Shown piece by piece: positions 9,246 through 16,698 of a DNA stretch of 35,561 bases; within the stretch, counting starts at the first letter, position 1, and each line of letters starts with the position of its first letter. A program made the translations under genes and the position numbers. Origin of the DNA: an uncultured Bacteroidota bacterium (GTDB lineage Bacteria; Bacteroidota; Bacteroidia; Flavobacteriales; Flavobacteriaceae); the NCBI GenBank assembly GCA_903879645.1, contig CAIRMK010000050.1, positions 1 to 35,561 of the forward strand. The letters are read 5' to 3'. Below the pieces are notes generated by a model, which was not told where the DNA came from, ran no database searches, and saw nothing but the letters and a program-made list of their open reading frames with translations.

Positions 9246-10555
9246 GGTTTTAAGATATTATCTCGATATTTAGTCGAAGAATTAAACAAACAGTAAAGGA
9301 GAATAAAAAAAACTATTCCTCTTTGTCTGCAAAAAAATGATTCAGACAAAAATAACATTATCATTGTGATTGCGAAAGCAATATGAAGAAAATCTTTTTT
9401 AAGAAGACCATTATTAAGGTTTACAAATAAAATTATTACTAAAAGTAAAACCCCAAGAATACCTAATTCGGCAAAGGATTGTATGTATTGATTATGAAAA
9501 TTATATTCCCCATATTCATAAAACAAATTGTGCTCTTTTGCTTTTTCTCTAATTCTGTATTGAGACGCTTCAAATCCAAACCCTTTTAAAAATAGCGGTT
9601 CTTCTTGTAGCATTTCTTTAAAGATTCTTGCTTGATATACTCTTAAAGCGGTTCCTGGAAAGAAATCTGTTTGTTGGAATTTATTATTTGCCCAAGCTTC
9701 CTTTATGCTAACATTATGGTTTTTTTCTGGTTGTTTGTTTAGTTTTCCGTGTAAGATGTTGTCTACAAATGCGGTTTCATATTCTACTAAAAAGCGGTCT
9801 TTAACTTCTTGAACAAAGAAAATAGAAAAGAACAAAAACAAGGATACTGCCGAAATTGTCAGTGCTTTAGTTCCTTTATGTATTTTGGCATAAAAAGCAT
9901 AAAACCAAACAATAATAATAAAATCAACGGTAATAATACTTTTCGATGAAAGAAGAAAAATAAATACTGTTAATATAGATAATGCAATTTTTTCAATTTT
10001 TTTTTTGTTTGCTATTTGTACAAAATAAAACAACCCCAACGATGCGAAAACGGACATATATATTGCTCCTGGGTCAATTGGAACTAGATTATTATTAAAA
10101 AAAATGTTAATGTTGTTTGTTTCTGCATAACCCACGCTTGCCATTGCAATATAAAAAACAGCATAGATAACCATTCCAAAACCATACAACCTAAATATGT
10201 TGTTTATCGCTTCTTTTGAAACTTTAGGAATGGCAAAGAAAATAATTGGAATAACTAAAAATGACACGGCTTTTTGAAGACCTGACAAAGAATCATTATA
10301 GCTTTTTGTCCAAAGTAAAGATATTGCCATTAAACTATAAAACGAAATAGGTATTAAAAAAGTTTTTTTTAAATTTATTTTGGGTTTCTTTATAAAAAGA
10401 CCTGCAACAACAAAACCAATTGTAGCTATACTTACAAAGATGTTTTTGAGTGGGAGCGTGATTAAAATTAGTGCTATCAGGTATTCTAAAACCACTTGTG
10501 AATTATTATCGTTGTTTTTGGAAAAACTTGAAATAAATGTTTTGAAAATGCTCAT
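9242..10555 (-). CDS. O-antigen ligase / Wzy-type polytopic membrane protein
   Basis: This 437-residue protein has around ten to twelve predicted membrane helices and one large periplasmic loop at about residues 240-345. The loop contains [18 protein letters not shown], followed by [18 protein letters not shown] just before a membrane helix. That HNxY plus LG arrangement is the Wzy_C/WaaL core. It either ligates polymer to lipid A-core or polymerises repeat units; sequence alone does not decide. A similar protein lies at 13014-14324. The stop overlaps the ATG of the decarboxylase gene. The 125 bp upstream hold a candidate promoter, so the gene may head its own operon with the two genes downstream. 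Confidence 0.8.
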   Translation of the reverse strand: MSIFKTFISSFSKNNDNNSQVVLEYLIALILITLPLKNIFVSIATIGFVVAGLFIKKPKINLKKTFLIPISFYSLMAISLLWTKSYNDSLSGLQKAVSFLVIPIIFFAIPKVSKEAINNIFRLYGFGMVIYAVFYIAMASVGYAETNNINIFFNNNLVPIDPGAIYMSVFASLGLFYFVQIANKKKIEKIALSILTVFIFLLSSKSIITVDFIIIVWFYAFYAKIHKGTKALTISAVSLFLFFSIFFVQEVKDRFLVEYETAFVDNILHGKLNKQPEKNHNVSIKEAWANNKFQQTDFFPGTALRVYQARIFKEMLQEEPLFLKGFGFEASQYRIREKAKEHNLFYEYGEYNFHNQYIQSFAELGILGVLLLVIILFVNLNNGLLKKDFLHIAFAITMIMLFLSESFFCRQRGIVFFILLYCLFNSSTKYRDNILKP

Positions 10556-10574
10556 TAATAAATTTAAATAAATA

Positions 10575-10582
10575 CAAATTTA
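10575..10582 (-). promoter_or_regulatory. Candidate -7 element upstream of the O-antigen ligase-like gene
   Basis: On the minus strand this reads TAAATTTG, a match to TAnnTTTG, 19 nt upstream of the ATG at 10555. It lies in the only sizeable gap (10556-10680) in this part of the minus-strand run. A -33 TTG is not evident. Confidence 0.4.
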
Positions 10583-10680
10583 AACTTATTGTTGTAAAGT
10601 AAATATAAATGTGTAAAAATGTTTTAGCTCTTAAATTTATTTTTTAAACATTACTATCTAAATGAAGAACTCTAAAATTC

Positions 10681-11415
10681 TTATTGAATATTTTTAATTT
10701 TTTTTAACACAAAAACATTATTGAAATAGGCTGTTTGGTCTGATGGTAAAATAAAACTAAAGAAAGTGCCGAGTAAATTAAATGTAAATATAAAAGGAAC
10801 CAATATTAATTGTTTGAAAATTATATTTGGAATTATATTCTTGAAATAATTAATTCCGAATTGAAAAACAATTTCTATTTGATTTCCTGTTTTATATTTA
10901 TGAATAATTTCAAAGCCATGTTTTTGATAAAGATATTCCAATGCTGGTGTTGTATATCTTGCAAAATCATATGGCATTTCATGTTCTTCCCACATAAAAG
11001 GTGTAGTAATAATAGCTTGTCCATTTATTTTTAAAACCCTATTGAATTCTAATAATAGTTCATCAATGTTAAAAACGTGTTCTAATACTTCAGTGCTTAA
11101 TAAGGAATCAAATTCTGCATCTTTAAATGGAATGGTTTTTCCATCATAAAAAACATCAACTTCTTTTTGACCTTCTTCTCTTCCTTCAATTTTGTAATCT
11201 ACTCCGATATAGCTCTCAACTTTTAGTAGCATTTTTTTATATGGTTTGGTACCACAACCAAAATCTAATAAGGATCCATTTAAATAGTCTTTATTTTTAT
11301 TAATTACTTTTCTTAAGCTTTTACGAATAAGGAAATTATTATTGATAAAAAAACTTAAAATAGTTGGATGAAACTTTTCCTTTTGAATAACCTTTTTTAC
11401 ACTCTCTTTTATCAT
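10681..11415 (-). CDS. Class I SAM-dependent methyltransferase
   Basis: This 244-residue protein has a Methyltransf_11-like fold. Motif I LLDFGCGTKPYKKML is at about residues 50-64, the acidic end of strand 2 is in YIGVDYKIEG, motif III is LLSTEVLEHVFN near residue 106, and NGQAIITTPFMWEEHEMP follows. The C-terminal part is hydrophobic (about residues 200-235) and may hold it at the membrane. In this setting it probably methylates a sugar or caps a glycan, but no acceptor can be named. It follows the glycosyltransferase at 11420-12550 by four bases, so the two are likely co-transcribed. Confidence 0.82.
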   Translation of the reverse strand: MIKESVKKVIQKEKFHPTILSFFINNNFLIRKSLRKVINKNKDYLNGSLLDFGCGTKPYKKMLLKVESYIGVDYKIEGREEGQKEVDVFYDGKTIPFKDAEFDSLLSTEVLEHVFNIDELLLEFNRVLKINGQAIITTPFMWEEHEMPYDFARYTTPALEYLYQKHGFEIIHKYKTGNQIEIVFQFGINYFKNIIPNIIFKQLILVPFIFTFNLLGTFFSFILPSDQTAYFNNVFVLKKIKNIQ

Positions 11416-11419
11416 TACT

Positions 11420-12550
11420 TTATTTTTCTGATTGTTCTATATAAAAGTTTTCTATTTTTTTAATGTTTTTAGATATATTATAATCTTTATTAAAGGAAGA
11501 AAAAGCATTTTCAGAAAATTGATTCAATATGCTGGTATCGGACAATAAATAAAGTGTCTTTTCAACATACTTTTGCACTTCTTCATTTTTTATTATAAAT
11601 CCATTAAAACCATCTTTAATCAAATCTTTATTTCCATCGCAATTTGAAACCACGCAGGGTTTAGAAAGCGCCAAACTTTCAATAACCGAATAAGGCATTC
11701 CTTCATATCGTGCTGTTGAAATATACAAAATTGAGTTGCTAATTATATTTAAAATGTTAGCTCTATCAGTCCAATCTATCAGCAAAACCTTATCATTAAG
11801 CTTTTTCTTTCGTATTAAATCCTTAACATTACTTAATCTATCTGAATGATGTCCGACACCCATTACAACAAGGTGAATATCTTTTCTAGATTCATTAATT
11901 TTACTAAAAACCTCTATCATTAATTCTATGTTTTTTTGATAAGAAGGTCTTCCGACAGTACATATGTAATTTTTCGGAATAGCAATAGGTAAAGATAAGT
12001 CAGGAATAGTTTTAATGGAATTGATGGCATTATCTACATGAAAGGCATGTTTGAGGTCAAATCCAACTTCATCAATAGCTCTACTCTTCTCGGAAATAGA
12101 AGTAGCTAAGATATACACATTCCCTTTTGAAAAAAAACGTTCGATTAATAGAAATAATTTTTGTTTAATTTTGTTTTCCGCGCTTAAATAAGAAAAAGCA
12201 TGTGGTGTGTAAATTACTTTTATTTTAAGTATTCTTCCTGCAATTCTACCTATTATACCACCTTTAGCACTATGTACATGAATAATATCTGGTCTTTCTT
12301 TTTTTACAATTCTATAAACTTCAATAATTGCTTTTAAATCTTTAATAATAGATATATTTCTGATAATGGTTGTTTTAAATGAGGGTGTTTTTTCTCCATT
12401 TTTGTCAAAAAAAGGTTGATTAGTGTCATTTATACCATGTATTATTATGTTGTCAAATCTTTCATTATCAATATTTTCTATAATTAATCTTAAATAAATA
12501 TCAACCCCTCCAACGGAATGTAATACATGTGCAATTTTAATTTTCCCCAT
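11420..12550 (-). CDS. Glycosyltransferase family 4
   Basis: This 376-residue GT-B enzyme begins MGKIKIAHVLHSVGGVDIYL, the acceptor-side N-terminal loop of GT4 proteins. It has HVHSAKGGIIGRIAGR near residue 90, the donor-side start ICTVGRPSYQKN near residue 195, and the catalytic E-x7-E region ARYEGMPYSVIESLALSKP near residue 278. The C-terminal half is the conserved donor-binding Glycos_transf_1 domain. It likely adds a sugar to the growing repeat unit. An in-frame TTG eight codons upstream would place a hydrophobic stub before the first beta strand; the ATG at 12550 is preferred. It is the first gene of a short minus-strand operon with the methyltransferase. Confidence 0.88.
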   Translation of the reverse strand: MGKIKIAHVLHSVGGVDIYLRLIIENIDNERFDNIIIHGINDTNQPFFDKNGEKTPSFKTTIIRNISIIKDLKAIIEVYRIVKKERPDIIHVHSAKGGIIGRIAGRILKIKVIYTPHAFSYLSAENKIKQKLFLLIERFFSKGNVYILATSISEKSRAIDEVGFDLKHAFHVDNAINSIKTIPDLSLPIAIPKNYICTVGRPSYQKNIELMIEVFSKINESRKDIHLVVMGVGHHSDRLSNVKDLIRKKKLNDKVLLIDWTDRANILNIISNSILYISTARYEGMPYSVIESLALSKPCVVSNCDGNKDLIKDGFNGFIIKNEEVQKYVEKTLYLLSDTSILNQFSENAFSSFNKDYNISKNIKKIENFYIEQSEK

Positions 12551-12571
12551 TATGATAACCCATTTGATGGA

Positions 12572-12579
12572 CAAATATA
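12572..12579 (-). promoter_or_regulatory. Candidate -7 element for the glycosyltransferase-methyltransferase pair
   Basis: On the minus strand this reads TATATTTG, a match to TAnnTTTG, 21 nt before the ATG at 12550. It lies in a 120-bp divergent gap shared with the lipoprotein gene. No clear -33 TTG is visible. Confidence 0.45.
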
Positions 12580-12670
12580 ATTATATCTAATTCATTTTTT
12601 AGTAGTCTTGTTTTTTTTGTTTAAAAAATTGATATTTTTACAACTTTTAACCTTTAAAATTAACTTAAAC

Positions 12671-13030
12671 ATGAAAAAAGTAATGTTTTTTACAACAACT
12701 GTTTTACTTACAATTTTGTTTTCATGCTCTCAAAAAAAAAGATCTGATGAAAACTTAAGTTCCCCAGATTGTATATCGCCAGTAAATTCAGACAATAATA
12801 ATTTAAGTCATTATGAAGGTAAAATTGTCCAATCAACAACAGGACAATGGTATTTAATTAAAAAGGGCTGTAGATGGAGAACCAATTCTATTCAAGCTAC
12901 AGATAATTATTTAAAAAAATTACCCGTTGGCCCAAAATACATAGAAAAAAATGTTCCCGTTGAGATTTTACATAATTTTCCAGAAACTGGAGAGCTTTTG
13001 CCAGGTGTTATCTTTAAAAAAGATGAGTAA
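12671..13030 (+). CDS. Small lipoprotein of unknown function inside the O-antigen locus
   Basis: This 119-residue protein starts MKKVMFFTTTVLLTILFSCS, a lipoprotein signal peptide with the lipobox LFSC, so the mature protein begins at Cys18. The mature part has a Ser/Asn-rich linker, then a compact domain (about residues 55-119) with the phrases TTGQWYLIKKGCRWR, NYLKKLPVGPKYIEK and LLPGVIF. I do not recognise a named family. The domain resembles the repeated C-terminal module of the OstA-like protein at 16695 (TG-x2-YL-x-R/K, KKL then PKY, then IL, then a terminal Gly-rich turn); this is a weak, gapped match. It is the only plus-strand gene among the minus-strand polysaccharide genes and overlaps the 3' end of the Wzy-like gene by 17 bp. 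A 21-codon upstream extension is rejected because it would bury the lipobox. Confidence 0.75.
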   Translation: MKKVMFFTTTVLLTILFSCSQKKRSDENLSSPDCISPVNSDNNNLSHYEGKIVQSTTGQWYLIKKGCRWRTNSIQATDNYLKKLPVGPKYIEKNVPVEILHNFPETGELLPGVIFKKDE

Positions 13031-14324
13031 ATTTGAGTATGGGCTTTATTGTTGTTGTTTGTAGATACAAACTAGTAAACAAGGAAATCCAAAAACCACT
13101 AAAAACTATTCCATCAAAACGAATCAAAAAATCATCCGTAAAATTACATATCGAAAATAGTATAAAAAAAGAGATTACAATTACATTTTTTAATTTAACC
13201 CCCACATAGGCTATATAGCCAATATACAATAACACTCCTATTAGTCCTAAAACTCCAAATTTTAGTAAAAAATCTAAATATTGATTGTGAACGGGCAGTT
13301 GATATTTTGTTAGAAATTTTTGGTTTGTTTTTTCATAATATTTAAATAATTCTTTTTTACTGTCAGATGAACCAACGCCAAAAATTAGGTGGTTTTTTGC
13401 CAAATCAATTGTTTCTTTCCATATTGTTAATCTTGTAACTAATGAACTATATATTTCTACTTCTGGTCTTTCTATTTGGTCTAATTTTCCTACCATTTCA
13501 AATTTATCAAAAATCATTCTATTATATTTCTCTTTCATGAAGCTGTTGTTTTTTATAAAAACAATAAAAATGGATAAGATTAAAGTAAAAACAACAAATA
13601 TTTTTTTCGTAATCTGAAAAACATTTTGGCTCTTTAAAAAATAAGAAATAACTATAATTAAATATCCTAAAATACTAACTATCAATGCTATTCTTGTATT
13701 AATAATTAGCAAAAAGAAAAAAGAAAAAAGAAAAATAAATAAATATAAAAGTTGAATCAAAAAACTTTTACCTTCTCTAAAATTCAATAACAAAAAGTAC
13801 AAATTACAAATCGAAACAAAAGCCAAATGCATATTTAAGGCTGGTGCATGTATTCCAATTGTATTAGAAAAATGGTAGCCCATTTGCCACATATTCATGC
13901 CATAATAGAAGCTCATAAAATATTGATTGAATACAAAATAATACCTAACTAAAAAAATAAATATCAATATTGTAGTAGTTATTGAATACGCTTTTAATAA
14001 TTTATAAAACTTAATGCATTTGTAATTGCCTATGATAAAAATTGGGAATAACAAAAGTGATATTGATTTTTCTAAAGATTTGATTCCTAATCGAAAATCA
14101 TCATTATTCCAAAAAAAAGCAATTTCTAACAAAAGGGGTGTAGCAATAATTAAAATATAGTAGATTGCTTTTTTAGGAAAAGTCATATCTCTAACAGAAA
14201 AAAAACAATATACAAAAAAACAAATTATAATTAATGTGCACAATCCTCTGAAAATAATAGTGTTGGCAATTAAAAATAAAAATAAATTTACTATAAAACT
14301 ATGTTTCTCTTTTAAAATTTTCAT
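13014..14324 (-). CDS. Wzy-like O-antigen polymerase/ligase
   Basis: This 436-residue polytopic membrane protein has about eleven helices and a large external loop at about residues 255-345. The loop ends in LPVHNQYLDFLLKFGVLGLIG, the Wzy_C/WaaL-type HNxY-LG signature. FGVGSSDSKKELFKYY precedes it in the same loop. It should polymerise undecaprenyl-linked repeat units or ligate them at the periplasmic face. The start at 14324 (MKILKEKHSF) is chosen over a TTG four codons upstream. It overlaps the preceding gene by 26 bp. It is the last gene of the long DUF6909-to-Wzy operon and is convergent with the lipoprotein gene. Confidence 0.8.
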   Translation of the reverse strand: MKILKEKHSFIVNLFLFLIANTIIFRGLCTLIIICFFVYCFFSVRDMTFPKKAIYYILIIATPLLLEIAFFWNNDDFRLGIKSLEKSISLLLFPIFIIGNYKCIKFYKLLKAYSITTTILIFIFLVRYYFVFNQYFMSFYYGMNMWQMGYHFSNTIGIHAPALNMHLAFVSICNLYFLLLNFREGKSFLIQLLYLFIFLFSFFFLLIINTRIALIVSILGYLIIVISYFLKSQNVFQITKKIFVVFTLILSIFIVFIKNNSFMKEKYNRMIFDKFEMVGKLDQIERPEVEIYSSLVTRLTIWKETIDLAKNHLIFGVGSSDSKKELFKYYEKTNQKFLTKYQLPVHNQYLDFLLKFGVLGLIGVLLYIGYIAYVGVKLKNVIVISFFILFSICNFTDDFLIRFDGIVFSGFWISLFTSLYLQTTTIKPILKFTHLF

Positions 14325-15351
14325 AGTACAATGCAAAATATATAATGGGTAAAAAACCTATTTTGTGACGAATTGAAGTTCCTAGATCTGGCTCGAAAAT
14401 CCCTTGAACTAAGAAATATGAAAATAAAATTAGTAATAACCAAAATTCTAAAAATTTATTCTTTTTTTCTTCTATACACCTAGAAAATCTAATAAATAAA
14501 ATAAAATAAAATAAAAGTTCCCATAATGCAAAAGCAATTACCTGAGGTGAAAGTAAATGACTTAATGCTTGACCTACTGGAAGATTAACAGATACGTATC
14601 CATAAAAAATTCCAAAAGCTTCTCCATACCATGTGTTTTGTGAAATTGGGGAAACAATTATTGTGTTTACAGTGGTTGCTTTAACCTCTGTATATTCTTG
14701 CCGCGTTAATTTAGACAAAAATTCACCTTTAATAATTCCGTGACTAAATGAAATAAAGATTGCTATAATTAAACCGTAGAAAATTATTGATACAGCTTTT
14801 TTCTCAAACTTTATGAATGAAATAAAATACATCCCTAGAGCAAAAAAAGGAATTAATAAATAATAGGCTCTAAAAAAAGAAAAAAAGGCAATCAATAACA
14901 TAGAAACAATAATTTTATTTTTGTCTTTCATTTTTGAAAGAAAAATAAATGGTATCGTTGAAAACATAAGAAAAGTAATAAATTCTTTAGTTGGCATTGA
15001 CATGTAAATTCCTAACAGTAAAAATGCAATAGTCATTATTATATTCTTAACGTTGATTTTATGAAAATTTGATGGAATTCCTATCCTATATAAAATATAG
15101 GCAGTAATTGGAAATTGTATTAATGCTAAAATAAAGAAAGGAAGATGTTTTAGCCTAGTAATTTTATAAAACATTATTGCAAAAGGATAACTTCCTATCC
15201 AACCTATTTCTTTATACTTGTCAATAACAATAATTTTAGTATCATTAAAATAACGATCCGGGAGTATAAAAATTGTTAATGTTGATAGTATCAAACATAT
15301 ACTAAACAATATTAAAAACCAGAATTTATTTTTCTTAATAACACTTTTCAT
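14299..15351 (-). CDS. EpsG-like polytopic membrane protein, possible second polymerase
   Basis: This 350-residue protein has roughly nine membrane helices and no soluble domain. The phrase GIYMSMPTKEFITFLMF near residue 116, followed by a helix pair containing FFRAYYLLIPFF, resembles the P-S/T-K-E motif seen in small EpsG/Wzy-like polymerases. The N-terminal external loop contains YFNDTKIIVIDKYKEIGWIG. I infer a glycan polymerase or a membrane glycosyltransferase of the GT-C type; neither is proven. The ATG at 15351 is chosen over the adjoining GTG. It lies nine bases after the flippase stop and overlaps the Wzy-like gene, so all three are in one transcript. Confidence 0.6.
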   Translation of the reverse strand: MKSVIKKNKFWFLILFSICLILSTLTIFILPDRYFNDTKIIVIDKYKEIGWIGSYPFAIMFYKITRLKHLPFFILALIQFPITAYILYRIGIPSNFHKINVKNIIMTIAFLLLGIYMSMPTKEFITFLMFSTIPFIFLSKMKDKNKIIVSMLLIAFFSFFRAYYLLIPFFALGMYFISFIKFEKKAVSIIFYGLIIAIFISFSHGIIKGEFLSKLTRQEYTEVKATTVNTIIVSPISQNTWYGEAFGIFYGYVSVNLPVGQALSHLLSPQVIAFALWELLFYFILFIRFSRCIEEKKNKFLEFWLLLILFSYFLVQGIFEPDLGTSIRHKIGFLPIIYFALYYENFKRET

Positions 15352-15360
15352 CACCTTAAT

Positions 15361-16698
15361 TTAGTTTAAAAACACAACGACTTTGTCTTTTTTATAAATA
15401 ATTATTGAAGTAACCAAGTTCCAAAAAAACATACTTATAACATATGAAATTGCAGCACCATTCATTCCATAAAGCGGAATTAAAGTTTTGTTTAAAGTGA
15501 AATTTATTACAACTGCAAAAATAAGAATGATTTGAAAAATATTCTGTCTTCCTGTCATATTTAAATAAACCTGAACCGCACCAAAAAAAGAACATATTCC
15601 TTGACCAATCATTAAAATAATTAATGGTTCTTTTGCAACTAAATATTTCTTTCCGAAAAACCCTAAAATTTGTGTTGAAAAAAAACAAAAAAATAAAACC
15701 GTAGGGATTGAAATCATAAAAATCATTCTAGCACTATTTTTCATGGTTTCTATCAACTCCTTTCTTTTGTCAGAAAAAAATTGTTCCGCTATTTTAGGTG
15801 AAATAGTAATATTTACTGAATTCATAACGACCAGTAATAAAGTCATCAATTTTACAGCTAGAGCATAAAAAGCAACTTCTTCGTTTCCTTTATATTTTTT
15901 TAAAAACATTACATCAAAACTCATTAACAAAAAAATAGCCATTGTACTAATTGCAATTGGATATGATTTTAATAAAATAAATTTATATGAGATAGTATTT
16001 TCGTTGTTCCTCAATTCATTACTGCTTTTTTTCTTGAAAATAGAGATTATCTTTATTGTAGAAATTATTGACAGAAAGAAGAAACCTATCAAAAAAGTGT
16101 CTACCAAGTAACTTTCTTCGTGTATATAAAATAAAGTCACAGAACCAATAATAACGGATAAATATTTAAATGTGTTTCTGTATAATTCTGCTATATAAAT
16201 ATATTCTAAAGCTCTTAAAACTTCAGTGTTAAAAATAGTTATACAATAAAAAAATAATAATAATATTGCTTTAAAAATGACCCCAAATATTTTATCATCA
16301 TTTAAAAAAAAATTAATACTTTCTTTGCCAACTACCAAAAGTAGAAGGAAACAAATTATGGACATATAAAGAATTAATATAAACATTTTTATATAAATTC
16401 CTTTCAATTCGAACAATCGATTTCTGCTCTTTAACATACCTGTAAAGTATAAAATAGATTGGTCAGTTCCTAAAATACAGATACTCCCTAGTATTAATAA
16501 AAAGGTTCTTATAAAATCATATTGTCCAATTATTTTAGGGTCATACGTTTTAGTCAAAAAAAGTGTAAATCCAAAAAGTGTAACAACACCTATAATCCTT
16601 ATAGTCATCGTTTTAATACTTTGAATCAAAAACTCATTTCTTTTCAAGAAAGAAAAATGTTTATTTAATTTAATTATATCTTGTATTGTATTTTTCAT
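15361..16698 (-). CDS. Wzx-type oligosaccharide flippase (MATE/MOP superfamily)
   Basis: This 445-residue protein has about twelve predicted membrane helices spread over its full length, as in the polysaccharide-export family of the MOP superfamily. Characteristic stretches are FDFIRTFLLILGSICILGTD in helices 1-2, DVMFLKKYKGNEEVAFYALAV in the middle and NKTLIPLYGMNGAAISYVIS near the end, with short gaps of similar residues between related proteins. It should flip undecaprenyl-linked repeat units to the periplasmic side. The ATG overlaps the stop of the OstA-like gene (ATGA), so the flippase is co-translated with an envelope-transport protein. Cytoplasmic substrates come from the rfb genes upstream. 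Confidence 0.88.
   Translation of the reverse strand: MKNTIQDIIKLNKHFSFLKRNEFLIQSIKTMTIRIIGVVTLFGFTLFLTKTYDPKIIGQYDFIRTFLLILGSICILGTDQSILYFTGMLKSRNRLFELKGIYIKMFILILYMSIICFLLLLVVGKESINFFLNDDKIFGVIFKAILLLFFYCITIFNTEVLRALEYIYIAELYRNTFKYLSVIIGSVTLFYIHEESYLVDTFLIGFFFLSIISTIKIISIFKKKSSNELRNNENTISYKFILLKSYPIAISTMAIFLLMSFDVMFLKKYKGNEEVAFYALAVKLMTLLLVVMNSVNITISPKIAEQFFSDKRKELIETMKNSARMIFMISIPTVLFFCFFSTQILGFFGKKYLVAKEPLIILMIGQGICSFFGAVQVYLNMTGRQNIFQIILIFAVVINFTLNKTLIPLYGMNGAAISYVISMFFWNLVTSIIIYKKDKVVVFLN

Noticed and set aside
10621-10660. Possible terminator hairpin between AATGTTT and AAACATT
   Set aside because: The stem is seven A/T-rich pairs with a long loop and no following T run in either direction.
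15392-15688. 98-codon Cys/Phe-rich frame overlapping the flippase gene
   Set aside because: It is a shadow in another frame of a clear 12-helix protein, with odd composition and no start context.
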